A stretch of 63,666 nucleotides of DNA from a virus. This document shows positions 16,127-24,966 of the stretch, in pieces. The stretch covers positions 1-63,666 of IMG/VR virus record IMGVR_UViG_3300044814_000016, one strand, 5' to 3'. Below the pieces are notes generated by a model. The model was not told the DNA's origin. It saw only the letters and a program-made list of their open reading frames with translations, and ran no database searches. The translations under genes and the position numbers were made by a program. The stretch's first letter is position 1; every line of letters begins with the position of its first letter.

Positions 16127-17914
16127 CTAGATCTGGTTCTGACCGGGGATCGGGTACGTACCAGGCGGGAACAGGTCGCGGTACTCCTGGTCCATCTCGT
16201 CTTCCTCGGTGCCGCCGGGAGACCCGATGTCACCCACGGGAACCGTGTTCTTCTGGAGCCCCGCGAGGAGGTCACGCGTGTTATCCGGGTCCTTGTCCCA
16301 CGCCTTCTCCCAGTAGGAGCGGCGCGCGACGGTGAACTTCCCGGCGCGAATCGCGGCGTCGATGACCTCGTCGCGCTGCTTGACTTCCTGCTGCCTGCGG
16401 TAACGCTCGCCCGCATCGACGCGCTTGTTCATCGCGTCCCAGGTTTCCTTGTCGATCTGCACGACACCCGCCGGGGTGTGTCGGTTGCCAGCGCTGACCT
16501 TCGCGTCAGCGTCCTCGCGGAGCGCCGCGCTCGCCGTGAGGATCGCGTCCTCGGTCAGCTCGTCGTTCTCGCCCAGCCCCAGCGCCTTGCGGAGGTTGGC
16601 CTTCTGCTCGTCGGTGAATTCCACCTCTGAGCCTCCCTTCCCTGTTGCCGCCGCATGTGAATGGGCGTGTATCCCGTCACCCGAGTGGGTGTGCGAGTGC
16701 TCGTGGGTCTGGTCACCGCTCTGCGCGCCGTACGCGCCGTGCTGGTGCGAGTGCGACCCGGTGAACTTGCCGTGCTTCGCGCTGACCCTGCGCGGTGCCG
16801 CAGCCGCGTCGGCGTCACCCCGGTCATCCGGGTCGTCGATGCCGAGCAGTTCCATCAGCTCGTCAGCGATCGACTCGGCGGCGATCACCAGGTCAAGGGA
16901 CTGCGCGATGTCCGGGTCCAGGCTCGACGTGTCGTCAGGGATCAGGTCGGCCGCCTGGTCAAGGGTCGCGTCGAGAGCAGCGACCATCGACTTCACGTTG
17001 TCGTCCTGGTCCATGTCCGCCACCTGAGCGCGGACCTCCTTCAGCCGCGCGAGGGCACGCGGGGCCTTCGGCGGGTCAGTCGCCTTCGGCAGCTTGCGGG
17101 ACTCGTCCTTGGACGCCCAGCGGAGCTGCCCCTTGCCGCCCTTGCCCGCGTTCGCTGGCTCCTTGACGGGCTTGTCGACGTACTCGATTGACACCTCGAC
17201 GGCGTCACCGAACGTCAGGTCTGAGCCCTTGACGGTGATCGGCACGCGGTACACCTTGTTGGTGCCCTCGTCCGCCACGATGAGCTGCAACGGGTCTAGT
17301 TGCAGCTCAGTGATCCACATCGCGTACGAGACGTCGGGGGAATCGTAGTAAGCACGGCGGACGTCCTCAGTGGTGAGACCCGCCGCGAGCACCGGATCGG
17401 CCATCGGCCCTCCTTCAAGGTCGAGTTTCCAGGGGTGGCCAGGGTCCTTCGCAGCCGCCGCAGTGATCAGCGCCTCGACGTCATCGAGGCTGTTCAGCAC
17501 GCCGACACCCGGTGACGCGACACCGAGCAGCGCCAGCCCGGTGATCACGAACGGGTGCAGGTGCCCGATCTGGCACACGAAGTCGTAGGTTCCCTCGATG
17601 GAGCGGTCTGGGTACACCGTCGCCATCGTGTCCCCGAGCCACGCGGGGAGCCCCGTCAGGTCCCCGGTGATCTTGTTGCCCCCGGCGGTGAGGCTCATGT
17701 TCTTCACGAGCCCGACCGCAGGCTCACCGTCGAACCTCGGGTCAACGTGCCCGAGCTTGATCACCGGCACCGGCACCGCCGGGCATGACGTCGCGTCGAT
17801 CGCGTTCGCGAGGTCATCCGTCGTGAACGTCACCTCACCTGTGGACAAGCTCCACTGCCCGGTGGCGATGAGGTCCACGCCGGGGAGTGTCACGAGCTGC
17901 ACCGTGTCAGTCAT
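16127..17914 (-). CDS. Mu gpI-like capsid protease/scaffold with His-rich insert
   Basis: 595 residues. Residues 1-130 resemble Mu-like prophage I protein proteases (KLGHVDPRFDGEPAVG, then DLTGLPAWLGD, YPDRSIEG), which mature the capsid and release a scaffold. About 385-435 is a histidine-rich insert of repeated HSH/HEH/HTH with Gly/Asp spacers. Residues 435-560 are helical and charged like a scaffold (VSAGNRHTPAGVVQIDKETW). The C-terminus is acidic. It lies between portal and capsid genes, as expected. The His-rich segment could bind metal. Confidence 0.85.
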   Translation of the reverse strand: MTDTVQLVTLPGVDLIATGQWSLSTGEVTFTTDDLANAIDATSCPAVPVPVIKLGHVDPRFDGEPAVGLVKNMSLTAGGNKITGDLTGLPAWLGDTMATVYPDRSIEGTYDFVCQIGHLHPFVITGLALLGVASPGVGVLNSLDDVEALITAAAAKDPGHPWKLDLEGGPMADPVLAAGLTTEDVRRAYYDSPDVSYAMWITELQLDPLQLIVADEGTNKVYRVPITVKGSDLTFGDAVEVSIEYVDKPVKEPANAGKGGKGQLRWASKDESRKLPKATDPPKAPRALARLKEVRAQVADMDQDDNVKSMVAALDATLDQAADLIPDDTSSLDPDIAQSLDLVIAAESIADELMELLGIDDPDDRGDADAAAAPRRVSAKHGKFTGSHSHQHGAYGAQSGDQTHEHSHTHSGDGIHAHSHAAATGKGGSEVEFTDEQKANLRKALGLGENDELTEDAILTASAALREDADAKVSAGNRHTPAGVVQIDKETWDAMNKRVDAGERYRRQQEVKQRDEVIDAAIRAGKFTVARRSYWEKAWDKDPDNTRDLLAGLQKNTVPVGDIGSPGGTEEDEMDQEYRDLFPPGTYPIPGQNQI

Positions 17915-18107
17915 CCCGCACCTGCCCGTCTGGCCGCCGCCTGAGTAGCCTGCGCTGCTCCCACAGGCACACCGACTCCTGCGCGTAGTGCCTGCCCCAG
18001 AGCTGCCACTTGAGGAGCCCCCACGCCTTGCGCACCTGACGGCGCAGCCGACGCCACTCGTACCGCAGCCATTCGCTGGTGGTGTCGTCAGCGAGGATCG
18101 GGTCCAT
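17907..18107 (-). CDS. Small basic Trp/Arg-rich protein
   Basis: 66 residues from an ATG that overlaps the portal stop as TGATG; its stop overlaps the protease gene start by eight bases. Very basic and Trp-rich (WLRYEWRRLRRQVRKAW). No membrane span. Likely a nucleic-acid- or membrane-contacting small protein translated with the head genes; function unknown. Confidence 0.65.
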   Translation of the reverse strand: MDPILADDTTSEWLRYEWRRLRRQVRKAWGLLKWQLWGRHYAQESVCLWEQRRLLRRRPDGQVRDD

Positions 18108-20332
18108 CACTCACCACCCCACACCGCGATGACCGTGCCACGGCAGCGGAGCCCGCCTTCGCAGTCAACGAAACCCCCGGACGGGTACGCGTCCTCAGCA
18201 TCCGACAGGCTCTCGAACGCCTCACCGTCGATGTCCGCGCACGGCTCGCACGTGTTGTCGTCGTTGATCTCCGTTGCCGTGTACACCGCTGTGCCCGCGC
18301 TCTCGGGGGCAGCCTCCAGCACCGCGACCCTCCCCGTGTTCTGCGCAGCGGTCAGCGCAGCCCCGAGCTGATCCTTCAGGGAGACATCCGACAGGTCAGT
18401 GAGGAAGCTGTCGATCATGTCGCCTGCCTCGTCCGCGTCCTCGTCGCCCTCGTCGTCCGCAGCCCGGACCCGGCGTGTCGCCTTGACCGTCTGCATCGCC
18501 TTAGACCCGGCCTGCTGCGACAGCCACGCCGCGTGGAGCGCGGCGCGAGCCTGCGCGACCCGGCTTAGCTTCACCGCTGGCAGCTTCACCTTGCCCGCGT
18601 CGATCACGACACCCTGACGGTCCGCCTCGGCGATCATCATGTTGACTGCGGACTGGCTCAGCGTGTCCATCGCCTGCTGGATCAGCAGCGCACCAGGGGC
18701 CGGGTCGGCCTTGAGCTGCGCGAGCTTGTCAGGGCGCCCGGACTTCACTGCGGCGATCACCTGGTCAACGAGGTCGTTCCGCTGAGTGCGTAGCACCGCC
18801 CGGTAGTCGCTCATGAGCTTGCCGAGCGCGTTCGCGTGCTGGTGCTTCATCATCAGCGGGTCGAACCCGGATGCTGCCTCGACGGCGGTCATCGGGCGGC
18901 GCAGCCCGGCGGTGGCGCGTATCGCCCGGCGGCGCGCGGCGGGTGTCTGCGTCTTCTGGGTCTTGCCGGGTGCTGGCTTCGGCGGGGCGGGCAGCGGAGC
19001 CGGTGCGGGCAGGTCCGGGTTGTCCGGGTCCTGCACAGGCCCGGCCGGGGCACCAGGCGACGGGATGCCGCGTGTCGTCGGTTCCCACTCAGTGACGCGC
19101 AGCGGGATGCGCCATGTCTTCCTGATCCACTCGTCAAGCGCCGGGTCAGGCGACATCGCCCCGGTCTGCGTGAGCCGGTACAGCGCCTCAGCGGTGATCT
19201 CGTAGTTCTCGCCCACGTCGGTGCACACCAGGCGCGGGGCAGGCTCGTCCTCGCCGTAGTTGACGTCAACGATGTTCGTCACGATGCCGGGCATCGAACC
19301 GGGGTGACCGGAGGTGGCCGTCGTCGCGATCTCGTCAGCGAACCCCTGCAAGGCGAGCAGGAACAGGTCGAGGAACGTCTCACCGAGCGCCCGGTTCCCC
19401 GTGTCGGTCGTCCCGAGTTCGATGAGCTGCGCGAGGGCCATCTTCGCCATCGACTGGTCGAGGTACTTGATGAACCCGAGCGCGTCAGGCACCGAGCCGG
19501 TCATGCCGGCCAGGGCGAACTTGAACCCGTTCGGCAGGCCCACCCCGGTCTGGTCGCCGGCCCGGAACCCGGACGCGAGGTCGTTCGCCGACTGCACCTG
19601 CGCCGTCGTCCCACCGGCTGGTGCCTCAACAGTCGGGATACCCATCCCGAAGCGGCGGATCGACGTGGCGTGCACCCGCCATGTCTCGTGCTTCAGCAGC
19701 CACGCGCCGAAGCACGGGCGCAGCAGCGAGATCCCCGCCCAGTTCGCGCCCTCCTGGTTGTTCACGTACCAGAGCAGCCGGTTCGCCGGGATCGGCTCCG
19801 CCTGCGTTGTCTGCACGATCTCCTTGATGGAGGAGTCCTGGTTCAGGCGGATCTGCGCGAGCGTCCACGGCATCCGCGCCCCGAGGTTGTCGAGGTGGAA
19901 CAGCTTGTCGCCGTCGTCGTAGCGGTAGCGGAACTCGAACGGCATGTGCCCGTAGACGAGGTGATACAGCAGCTCCCGCAGGTGCCGGTGCCAGATCACC
20001 CCGCGCCGCCGCGCCGGACCCGGCCCCTTGTCATCCATCCCGAGGATGCCGATACCCATGTCGTCCGCTACGTGCTGCACAACCTTGTCCTTGCAGCCGT
20101 CCGGGTCAAGGACCCAGTTCGCGCGCATCATCGGCCCGAAGAAAGCCGAGAGCACCGCGCGTAGCTGCGGGTCGTGCCGCATGCGCCCGTAGGTGATCAC
20201 GGACTGCGGCCAGATGAGGTCGGCGGTGGTTTCCCACCAGTCGGTGAGGAGGCCCTGGCCCCACGTCCCCCAGTAGAGGTCAGTTGAGCCGATGTCCTGC
20301 GTCGGCGGCACCGGGCGGCTAGACGGGGCCAT
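18107..20332 (-). CDS. Portal protein fused to a MuF-like domain
   Basis: About 741 residues (ATG at 20332; a TTG codon precedes it). Residues 1-430 follow the DUF935/Mu gp29 portal pattern: WPQSVITYGRMRHDPQLRAVL, the hinge around VYGHMPFEFRYRYDD, KYLDQSMAKMALAQ and DVGENYEITAE. A Pro-rich linker (about 445-490) leads to a helical region and a C-terminal MuF-like segment with NTCEPCADIDGE..GGFVDCEGGLRCRG, whose Cys residues could bind metal. The portal forms the DNA channel; MuF domains are delivered or act in head assembly. It precedes the protease gene. Confidence 0.9.
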   Translation of the reverse strand: MAPSSRPVPPTQDIGSTDLYWGTWGQGLLTDWWETTADLIWPQSVITYGRMRHDPQLRAVLSAFFGPMMRANWVLDPDGCKDKVVQHVADDMGIGILGMDDKGPGPARRRGVIWHRHLRELLYHLVYGHMPFEFRYRYDDGDKLFHLDNLGARMPWTLAQIRLNQDSSIKEIVQTTQAEPIPANRLLWYVNNQEGANWAGISLLRPCFGAWLLKHETWRVHATSIRRFGMGIPTVEAPAGGTTAQVQSANDLASGFRAGDQTGVGLPNGFKFALAGMTGSVPDALGFIKYLDQSMAKMALAQLIELGTTDTGNRALGETFLDLFLLALQGFADEIATTATSGHPGSMPGIVTNIVDVNYGEDEPAPRLVCTDVGENYEITAEALYRLTQTGAMSPDPALDEWIRKTWRIPLRVTEWEPTTRGIPSPGAPAGPVQDPDNPDLPAPAPLPAPPKPAPGKTQKTQTPAARRRAIRATAGLRRPMTAVEAASGFDPLMMKHQHANALGKLMSDYRAVLRTQRNDLVDQVIAAVKSGRPDKLAQLKADPAPGALLIQQAMDTLSQSAVNMMIAEADRQGVVIDAGKVKLPAVKLSRVAQARAALHAAWLSQQAGSKAMQTVKATRRVRAADDEGDEDADEAGDMIDSFLTDLSDVSLKDQLGAALTAAQNTGRVAVLEAAPESAGTAVYTATEINDDNTCEPCADIDGEAFESLSDAEDAYPSGGFVDCEGGLRCRGTVIAVWGGE

Positions 20333-20625
20333 CAATCCCGCCTAGCGGTCGGCGGGAGAACACGTGCGCTCGTGTCACTCCGGGCATCAACGGCCCTCCC
20401 CGCCTGGAAACCGGGGCACGGCTGACGCCGTGTCCAGTCAGGCAGGTGTGACTATCCGCGAGCGTAGCACGGTAATCGTCACGCTCGGCTATACGCGGCA
20501 CCGCGCGGCCACAGCATCCCAGGCGGGTCAGACCATCGGTCAGCAGTGGTTACCAGCGCCGCAGGAACTGGGGACTTCCCCAAGTGGAGCGCTGAAATCG
20601 AACAAGCGTTCCTTCTGCGTCGCCT
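20333..20625. other. Intergenic region between GH16-like and portal genes
   Basis: About 290 bases with no convincing ORF. It contains small hairpins: CCCCG..CGGGG at 20397-20415, CACGGC-TGAC-GCCGTG at about 20416-20432, and an imperfect GAGCGT..ACGCTC pair around 20459-20487. These could end transcription of the glycosidase gene or form the portal mRNA leader. No strong promoter was recognised. Confidence 0.5.
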
Positions 20626-21447
20626 CTACGTGAACGCGTGCAGGTACGTGACCTTAACCCAGCCGCTCGTCTGACCCCCGCTCCCGCACACGTTCCCGTT
20701 GCTGGCGCTCGCGCACGAGCCGGTGTCGAACACGATCCAGAACGGGTCATTCTGATTGCCGTGATTCAGCACGTTCGCACCACTGATGAACGCGACCTCA
20801 GTGCCGTCGTACCAGACCGCGACCGCACCGCACCCCGTCCCGCAGGTGCCGAACACGTAATCCACGTAGTGCACACCGGGGGCGATCGCCGTCAGCGTGT
20901 CGGTGTTAGACGGCGACGTGATCGGCCCGGCGTTCGGGTCACAGTGATTGACGCTGTTGCAGTTGCTCACCGCAGCGGGGCCGCTAGCGCCCATGTAGTG
21001 GTACGAGACGTAGTTGTGGCCGCTGCCGCCCTCGACCGCGTCGATCTCACCATCGGTGGGCCAGTTGCTCCCGTACCCCCAGAACGCGTCCCACTGCGTC
21101 CAGTTGCTGACCTCGATCTTCGCCTCGTACACGTACCCGTCAGCGGTGGGGTACGTGTGCGGTGACTCCAGGTCGTTGCAGTCCCCCGTCGCGCCGCTCG
21201 TGCTGAGCTGGACGTACGACGTGTGATTCGAGATCTCGCCCTGGTTCGGGCTGGTGCAGTTCCCCGGCGCGTTCGACCCTGGTCCCCAGTTGTACAGGTC
21301 AGTCGGCGTCCACGCCTTCGCGAACGGGTGACCGGCGAGCGCCGCCGGGTAGGGCACCGGGTTACTCGCGTGAGCGGTACCAGGTGAGAGCGCGACGCCG
21401 CACAGCAGCAGCACGCCGCCGAGCAGGCCGGCGATTCGCTTACGCAT
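20626..21447 (-). CDS. Secreted GH16-like glycoside hydrolase
   Basis: 273 residues with an ideal AGGAGG before the ATG. Residues 1-28 are a Sec signal peptide (RKR, hydrophobic LLGGVLLLCGVAL, AHA-S cleavage). The mature part is Trp/Tyr/Gly-rich and beta-structured with six or more Cys. Near residue 131 it has DGEIDAVEGG, matching the GH16 active-site pattern E-[IL]-D-x-x-E with nucleophile and acid/base Glu. GH16 enzymes cleave beta-glucans, agar or related polysaccharides; the substrate here is unknown. Unusual location between portal and large terminase genes suggests a moron acquired from a bacterial host. Confidence 0.8.
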   Translation of the reverse strand: MRKRIAGLLGGVLLLCGVALSPGTAHASNPVPYPAALAGHPFAKAWTPTDLYNWGPGSNAPGNCTSPNQGEISNHTSYVQLSTSGATGDCNDLESPHTYPTADGYVYEAKIEVSNWTQWDAFWGYGSNWPTDGEIDAVEGGSGHNYVSYHYMGASGPAAVSNCNSVNHCDPNAGPITSPSNTDTLTAIAPGVHYVDYVFGTCGTGCGAVAVWYDGTEVAFISGANVLNHGNQNDPFWIVFDTGSCASASNGNVCGSGGQTSGWVKVTYLHAFT

Positions 21448-21455
21448 GATGCCTC

Positions 21456-23015
21456 CTAGAACGGGACGTTCATGATGTCGAGGTCAGTCTTGCCGTCACC
21501 CGTCGCACTGTGATGCGCGGCGGCGACGGAGCGCTCGAACGGCGTCACCGCAGTCCGGGTGATCCCCGTTGTCCTGCCCGGCGTCCACTCGTTGACGAGT
21601 ACCCGCGCCGCGTACGAGAACGTGTCCACCTGGTCATCATGAGCGCCCTGCGGGAAGATCGCCAGCTCGTCGCACCACTCGTCGAGCCATGGTGCCTCAG
21701 CAGGGAACCAGACCCGGCCCGCGTGTATCCGCCCCGCTGCGGGGATAGCCCGTGTCACCTTGTCGGTGTCAGCGATGACCTCAGCGATCGCGTACCCGGC
21801 TGCCTGCGCGTCCTTCACGAACGTCGAGCTGTAGAACACCTTCTCCACGTACGCCTGGTCGAACCGCCAGGTCGCCGCCAGCGGGGGCAGCAGCGCGAAG
21901 TGATCATGCATCTCAACCCTGGCCCGCGCCCGGTCGAGGAGGACGAGGAACCCTTCCGGTGTCACCGCCCACACCGCGATCACCGTGAAGTCAGCCGACG
22001 TCCTGGTGGACGCGGCGACGTCCACCGTCGCGAAGCGCCAGCAGTCATCAAGCGTCACCGGGGTACCCTCGCAGTCGATCCGCTGCCTGCCGTCGTTCCA
22101 CGCGGGCATCGGCCGCCAGTACCGGAACGACGCACGGCGGAAGAAGTTCCCCTCCGGTGCAGTCGGCGTCTGCTGGTACATCCCGGCGAACACGTACGGG
22201 CTCATGGTCGCCCGCCGGTTCAGGAAGTAACCCGGCTCCCTGCCCCGCACCGACGCAAGCTCCTCACCCGGTGCGCGCCCGATCTCGTCATCAGTTTCAG
22301 CGACCGCCGGGATGCGGAGCTGCCGCCACTTCAACGGCGACGGGCGCGAGAGGATACGCCCGGCGAGGTCATCCTCATGGAAGCGCGTCATGATCAGCAC
22401 GACACGGGTACGCGACCCGAACCGCGTCAGCGCGACGGACTCCCACCAGTCCCAGGTGGACTGCCGGATCGTCGCTGACTCTGCTGCGGCACGGTCCTTA
22501 ACCGGGTCGTCGATCACGAGGAGGCGCCCGACGCTGCGGCCGGTGAGCGGGCCGCCGACACCAGTGCAGTAGACACCGCCGCCCTCCTGCGTGTCCCACC
22601 TGCCCGCCGCAGACGAGTCCCGGCGAATGTGGACACGGAACGTATCCGGCGGGGCCACCGCGGCGTCCCACTTGATCTCACGCCCCCAGCGGATCGCCAT
22701 CTCGTCCTGGTACGACACGATCGCGACCTGCGCGTCCGGTTCACGGTCAAGCACCCACTCAGGCAGCCGCCTGGCGCACAGCGTTGACTTGCCTTCCTGC
22801 GCTGGCATCGACACGATCAGCGCGTTATACGGCGAGTCGTCAGCCATCAGCTCAGTGACCGCCTGGTTGATCGCGTTTAGGGCGGGGCTGCTCTTGGTGT
22901 CAGGGTCCATCGCCCGTGCCAGGTCAAGCGGTGTCTCGTACCGGACGGGCTGTACCTCGAACAGCCGTGCGGTGCGCTCACCGAGGGGAACCGTCAGGTC
23001 AGGGGGAGACGTCAC
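21456..23015 (-). CDS. terL: Terminase large subunit
   Basis: About 519 residues from a GTG at 23015; an upstream in-frame start at 23051 would overlap the preceding gene by 53 bases and adds an unlikely Arg/Ser-rich tail. ATPase: Walker A-like MPAQEGKST, Walker B LLVIDDPVKD, and MTRFHEDD. Nuclease: ATVDVAAS with D-F-T, and the final AHDDQVDTFSYA acid cluster. It cuts and pumps DNA through the portal. The small subunit gene is 8 kb away at 31025, an unusual separation. Confidence 0.93.
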   Translation of the reverse strand: MTSPPDLTVPLGERTARLFEVQPVRYETPLDLARAMDPDTKSSPALNAINQAVTELMADDSPYNALIVSMPAQEGKSTLCARRLPEWVLDREPDAQVAIVSYQDEMAIRWGREIKWDAAVAPPDTFRVHIRRDSSAAGRWDTQEGGGVYCTGVGGPLTGRSVGRLLVIDDPVKDRAAAESATIRQSTWDWWESVALTRFGSRTRVVLIMTRFHEDDLAGRILSRPSPLKWRQLRIPAVAETDDEIGRAPGEELASVRGREPGYFLNRRATMSPYVFAGMYQQTPTAPEGNFFRRASFRYWRPMPAWNDGRQRIDCEGTPVTLDDCWRFATVDVAASTRTSADFTVIAVWAVTPEGFLVLLDRARARVEMHDHFALLPPLAATWRFDQAYVEKVFYSSTFVKDAQAAGYAIAEVIADTDKVTRAIPAAGRIHAGRVWFPAEAPWLDEWCDELAIFPQGAHDDQVDTFSYAARVLVNEWTPGRTTGITRTAVTPFERSVAAAHHSATGDGKTDLDIMNVPF

Positions 23016-23652
23016 CGATCGTGTCCGTCTTGACGTGCCCGACCCGCACACCGCAATGCAGCAGCACCGGCACCTCAGCCATCGCGCAGCGCAGGCAGAA
23101 ACTCATGTCCTCACCGAACAGCTCCTGATCGATGATCATCTCCGCCCACCAGAAACCCTCGTCACCGGGCTTCGCGCCGTTGATCCGCTTGAACGCGTTC
23201 CGGTGCATGAGCAGGCAGCCGGCCCCGACCGCCGCGACCTGGAGGACACCATCGCCCTTGACCAGCTCAGGGGTGAGTGCCCCGAACCGGAACCGGCCCT
23301 GGTCATCGTGCCCGGCACCGTACGCGATCGGGTGCTCCTCACCTTTCTCACGCGAGTAGTAGACACCGCTGACAACGGGCGTGTCCTCCGGGTCAGCGGC
23401 GGCCAGCAGCGCGGGAAGCGTCCTGATGCTGAACTCAATGTCGGTGTCCACCATCCACAGCCACTCCTGGTCGCCGTCGAGGAACATCCGCGTGATCGCG
23501 TTGCGCGCCTTCGACATGACCGGCCCGGTCCCGTAGGCGAGCACCCGCGCGACCGGGTTGTCCTTCACCTCGTTCTGGTTCACGACCGACATCATGAACT
23601 CGGTGCGCACCGAACCGGGGTGCGGGAACGCGAGCATCACACTGGGTGTCAC
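22999..23652 (-). CDS. Glycosyltransferase, GT-A fold, paralogue 1
   Basis: 217 residues from a GTG that overlaps the upstream TGA (GTGA) with GGGAGG before it. It has the GT2/GT-A pattern: an N-terminal VRTEFMMSV strand-helix, a SKARNAITRMFL helix, WMVDTDIEF with the metal-binding DxD, PVVSGVYY, GAGCLLMHR and a GEDMSFCLR motif near the C-terminus. It ends VGHVK. It presumably transfers a sugar from a nucleotide donor; virion proteins made by the neighbouring genes are plausible acceptors, but DNA cannot be excluded. Confidence 0.85.
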   Translation of the reverse strand: MTPSVMLAFPHPGSVRTEFMMSVVNQNEVKDNPVARVLAYGTGPVMSKARNAITRMFLDGDQEWLWMVDTDIEFSIRTLPALLAAADPEDTPVVSGVYYSREKGEEHPIAYGAGHDDQGRFRFGALTPELVKGDGVLQVAAVGAGCLLMHRNAFKRINGAKPGDEGFWWAEMIIDQELFGEDMSFCLRCAMAEVPVLLHCGVRVGHVKTDTIGDVSP

Positions 23653-24293
23653 GTGACCTCCCCGAGCAGAACCGGCTTGACGTGCCCGACTTGGATGCCG
23701 GTGTGGACGTGCAACCGGATGTCGCACTGCTGCGCGCGGATGCAGAACGACAGGTCTTCACCGACCGGGTGCTCGTTCCACTCCATCTCGGTGAACCAGC
23801 GCGGGCCGTGCTTCGCCGCGATGTCCTCCAGTACGCTGCGGTGAATCAGCATGCACCCGGCACCGAGGCCCGCGACCCGGCGCAGGCGCCCGCCGTCTAG
23901 GTGCTCGGTGAGGGGAATGAAGCAGCCCTTGTCATCCGGGCCGGCCTCGTACGCGGCGGGACCCTGCTCGCCCTTGCGCAGCACGCGGTAGAGCGCTGAC
24001 ACGACCGGGCAGTACAGCGGGTCGGCGACGCCGAGCAGGCGCGGCAGCGTATCCGGGCGGAACACGATGTCAGTATCGATCGTCCACAGCCACTCGCACT
24101 CAGTCTCAAGGAACCGGGTCACGAGCTGGTTACGGGCGATCGCGATGAGCGGGCCTGCTGTGCTGTCGAGCATCCGCGTGATCAGCGGTGTCGCCTGCGG
24201 GCTCATGCACGCGTTGAACACGCTCGTCATGAACTCGGTTCGCACGGTGCCGCCGTGGATGAACCCGAGGAGCACCTGCCCGTCACCGCTCAT
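23649..24293 (-). CDS. Glycosyltransferase, GT-A fold, paralogue 2
   Basis: 214 residues. A tandem duplicate of the 22999 gene: VRTEFMTSV, ARNQLVTRFL, WTIDTDIVF (DxD), PVVSALYR, GAGCMLIHR, EDLSFCIR and VGHVK occur in the same order. The genes overlap by four bases and are followed by the terminase. Two diverged copies suggest different donors or acceptors, or sequential sugar additions. Confidence 0.85.
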   Translation of the reverse strand: MSGDGQVLLGFIHGGTVRTEFMTSVFNACMSPQATPLITRMLDSTAGPLIAIARNQLVTRFLETECEWLWTIDTDIVFRPDTLPRLLGVADPLYCPVVSALYRVLRKGEQGPAAYEAGPDDKGCFIPLTEHLDGGRLRRVAGLGAGCMLIHRSVLEDIAAKHGPRWFTEMEWNEHPVGEDLSFCIRAQQCDIRLHVHTGIQVGHVKPVLLGEVT

Positions 24294-24523
24294 TGTCCCG
24301 CTTCCACGTAGTCGACGGCGATGATCTCGATCGGCGGCTGGTGCGTCTCCGTTGACTCTTCTGACACCGTGAACGGCAAGCTCAGGCAGCGGTACCAGAC
24401 GTGACGCACCTCGTGCGTAACCGGGTCGACCTGAATGTCGATCGTCGCTGACCCGTGGATGGTGCCGCGCTCGGCTAGCTCACCGCCGACGAACGTGTCG
24501 CCGTAGTGATGGAAGGGGGTCAT
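24290..24523 (-). CDS. Hypothetical protein
   Basis: 77 residues, acidic, beta-rich (IDIQVDPVTHEVRHVWY). The stop overlaps the glycosyltransferase ATG and its start overlaps the upstream stop, so it is cotranslated with them. No family recognised. Confidence 0.68.
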   Translation of the reverse strand: MTPFHHYGDTFVGGELAERGTIHGSATIDIQVDPVTHEVRHVWYRCLSLPFTVSEESTETHQPPIEIIAVDYVEAGQ

Positions 24524-24810
24524 GTGCGTACGTCTCCGATCCTGAGCCGCCCGGCTGCGACGCGGACGTCCTCAGACCCCGCGACGACTCGCGTGTAAAC
24601 CATGTACTCGCCGGGTGCGAACTGGTTCGCGGCGGGCTTGTAGGCGACCTCGCCGTTGAGCCACGCTGCGGTCAGGTACTGGCCGACCGTGGGTTCGCCG
24701 CTGCCGTCAGGGACGATCGCCATGTACGGCGGCGTGAACACGGTGAGGTCGGTGTACGGCCCGGACATCGGCACGCACACGTACTCACTCGACGACGCGA
24801 GCAGCAGCAC
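24520..24810 (-). CDS. Small structural-type protein
   Basis: 96 residues from GTG. All-beta, Gly/Pro/Tyr-rich with an SSEYVCVPM opening, a YLTAAWLNG segment and a MVYTRVVAG strand; no membrane span. Between a micro-membrane protein and the glycosyltransferase operon. A virion-associated role is inferred from composition and context. Confidence 0.65.
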   Translation of the reverse strand: MLLLASSSEYVCVPMSGPYTDLTVFTPPYMAIVPDGSGEPTVGQYLTAAWLNGEVAYKPAANQFAPGEYMVYTRVVAGSEDVRVAAGRLRIGDVRT

Positions 24811-24813
24811 CCG

Positions 24814-24906
24814 CTACCACCAGCCCGCGATGTGCGTCAGCGCGAGCGTGATCACGATGATGCACGCGAGGGCGATGATCCCGGCCAGATCGAGGTTCAG
24901 CTTCAC
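24814..24906 (-). CDS. Single-span membrane microprotein (30 aa)
   Basis: A 30-codon ORF with GTG preceded by AGGGAGAG eight bases upstream. The peptide begins VKLNLDLAG, has a hydrophobic core of about 18 residues (IIALACIIVITLALTHIA) and ends GWW. The stop is three bases from the next start. The strong ribosome site and membrane profile support a real gene. Confidence 0.6.
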   Translation of the reverse strand: MKLNLDLAGIIALACIIVITLALTHIAGWW

Positions 24907-24933
24907 GGCGCACTCTCCCTAACTCGTAGTGCA

Positions 24934-24966
24934 CCGCACGGCCGTCACTGCCCGTCAGCCGTGCGG
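24934..24966 (-). terminator. Hairpin overlapping the repeat-protein stop codon
   Basis: A perfect 9-bp stem, CCGCACGGC / GCCGTGCGG, with a 15-base loop that contains the TGA of the upstream gene (24955-24957). The 3' arm is an inverted copy of the PHGRW codon unit of that gene. No U-tract follows, so it may attenuate, protect the mRNA end or be a by-product of the repeats. Confidence 0.45.
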
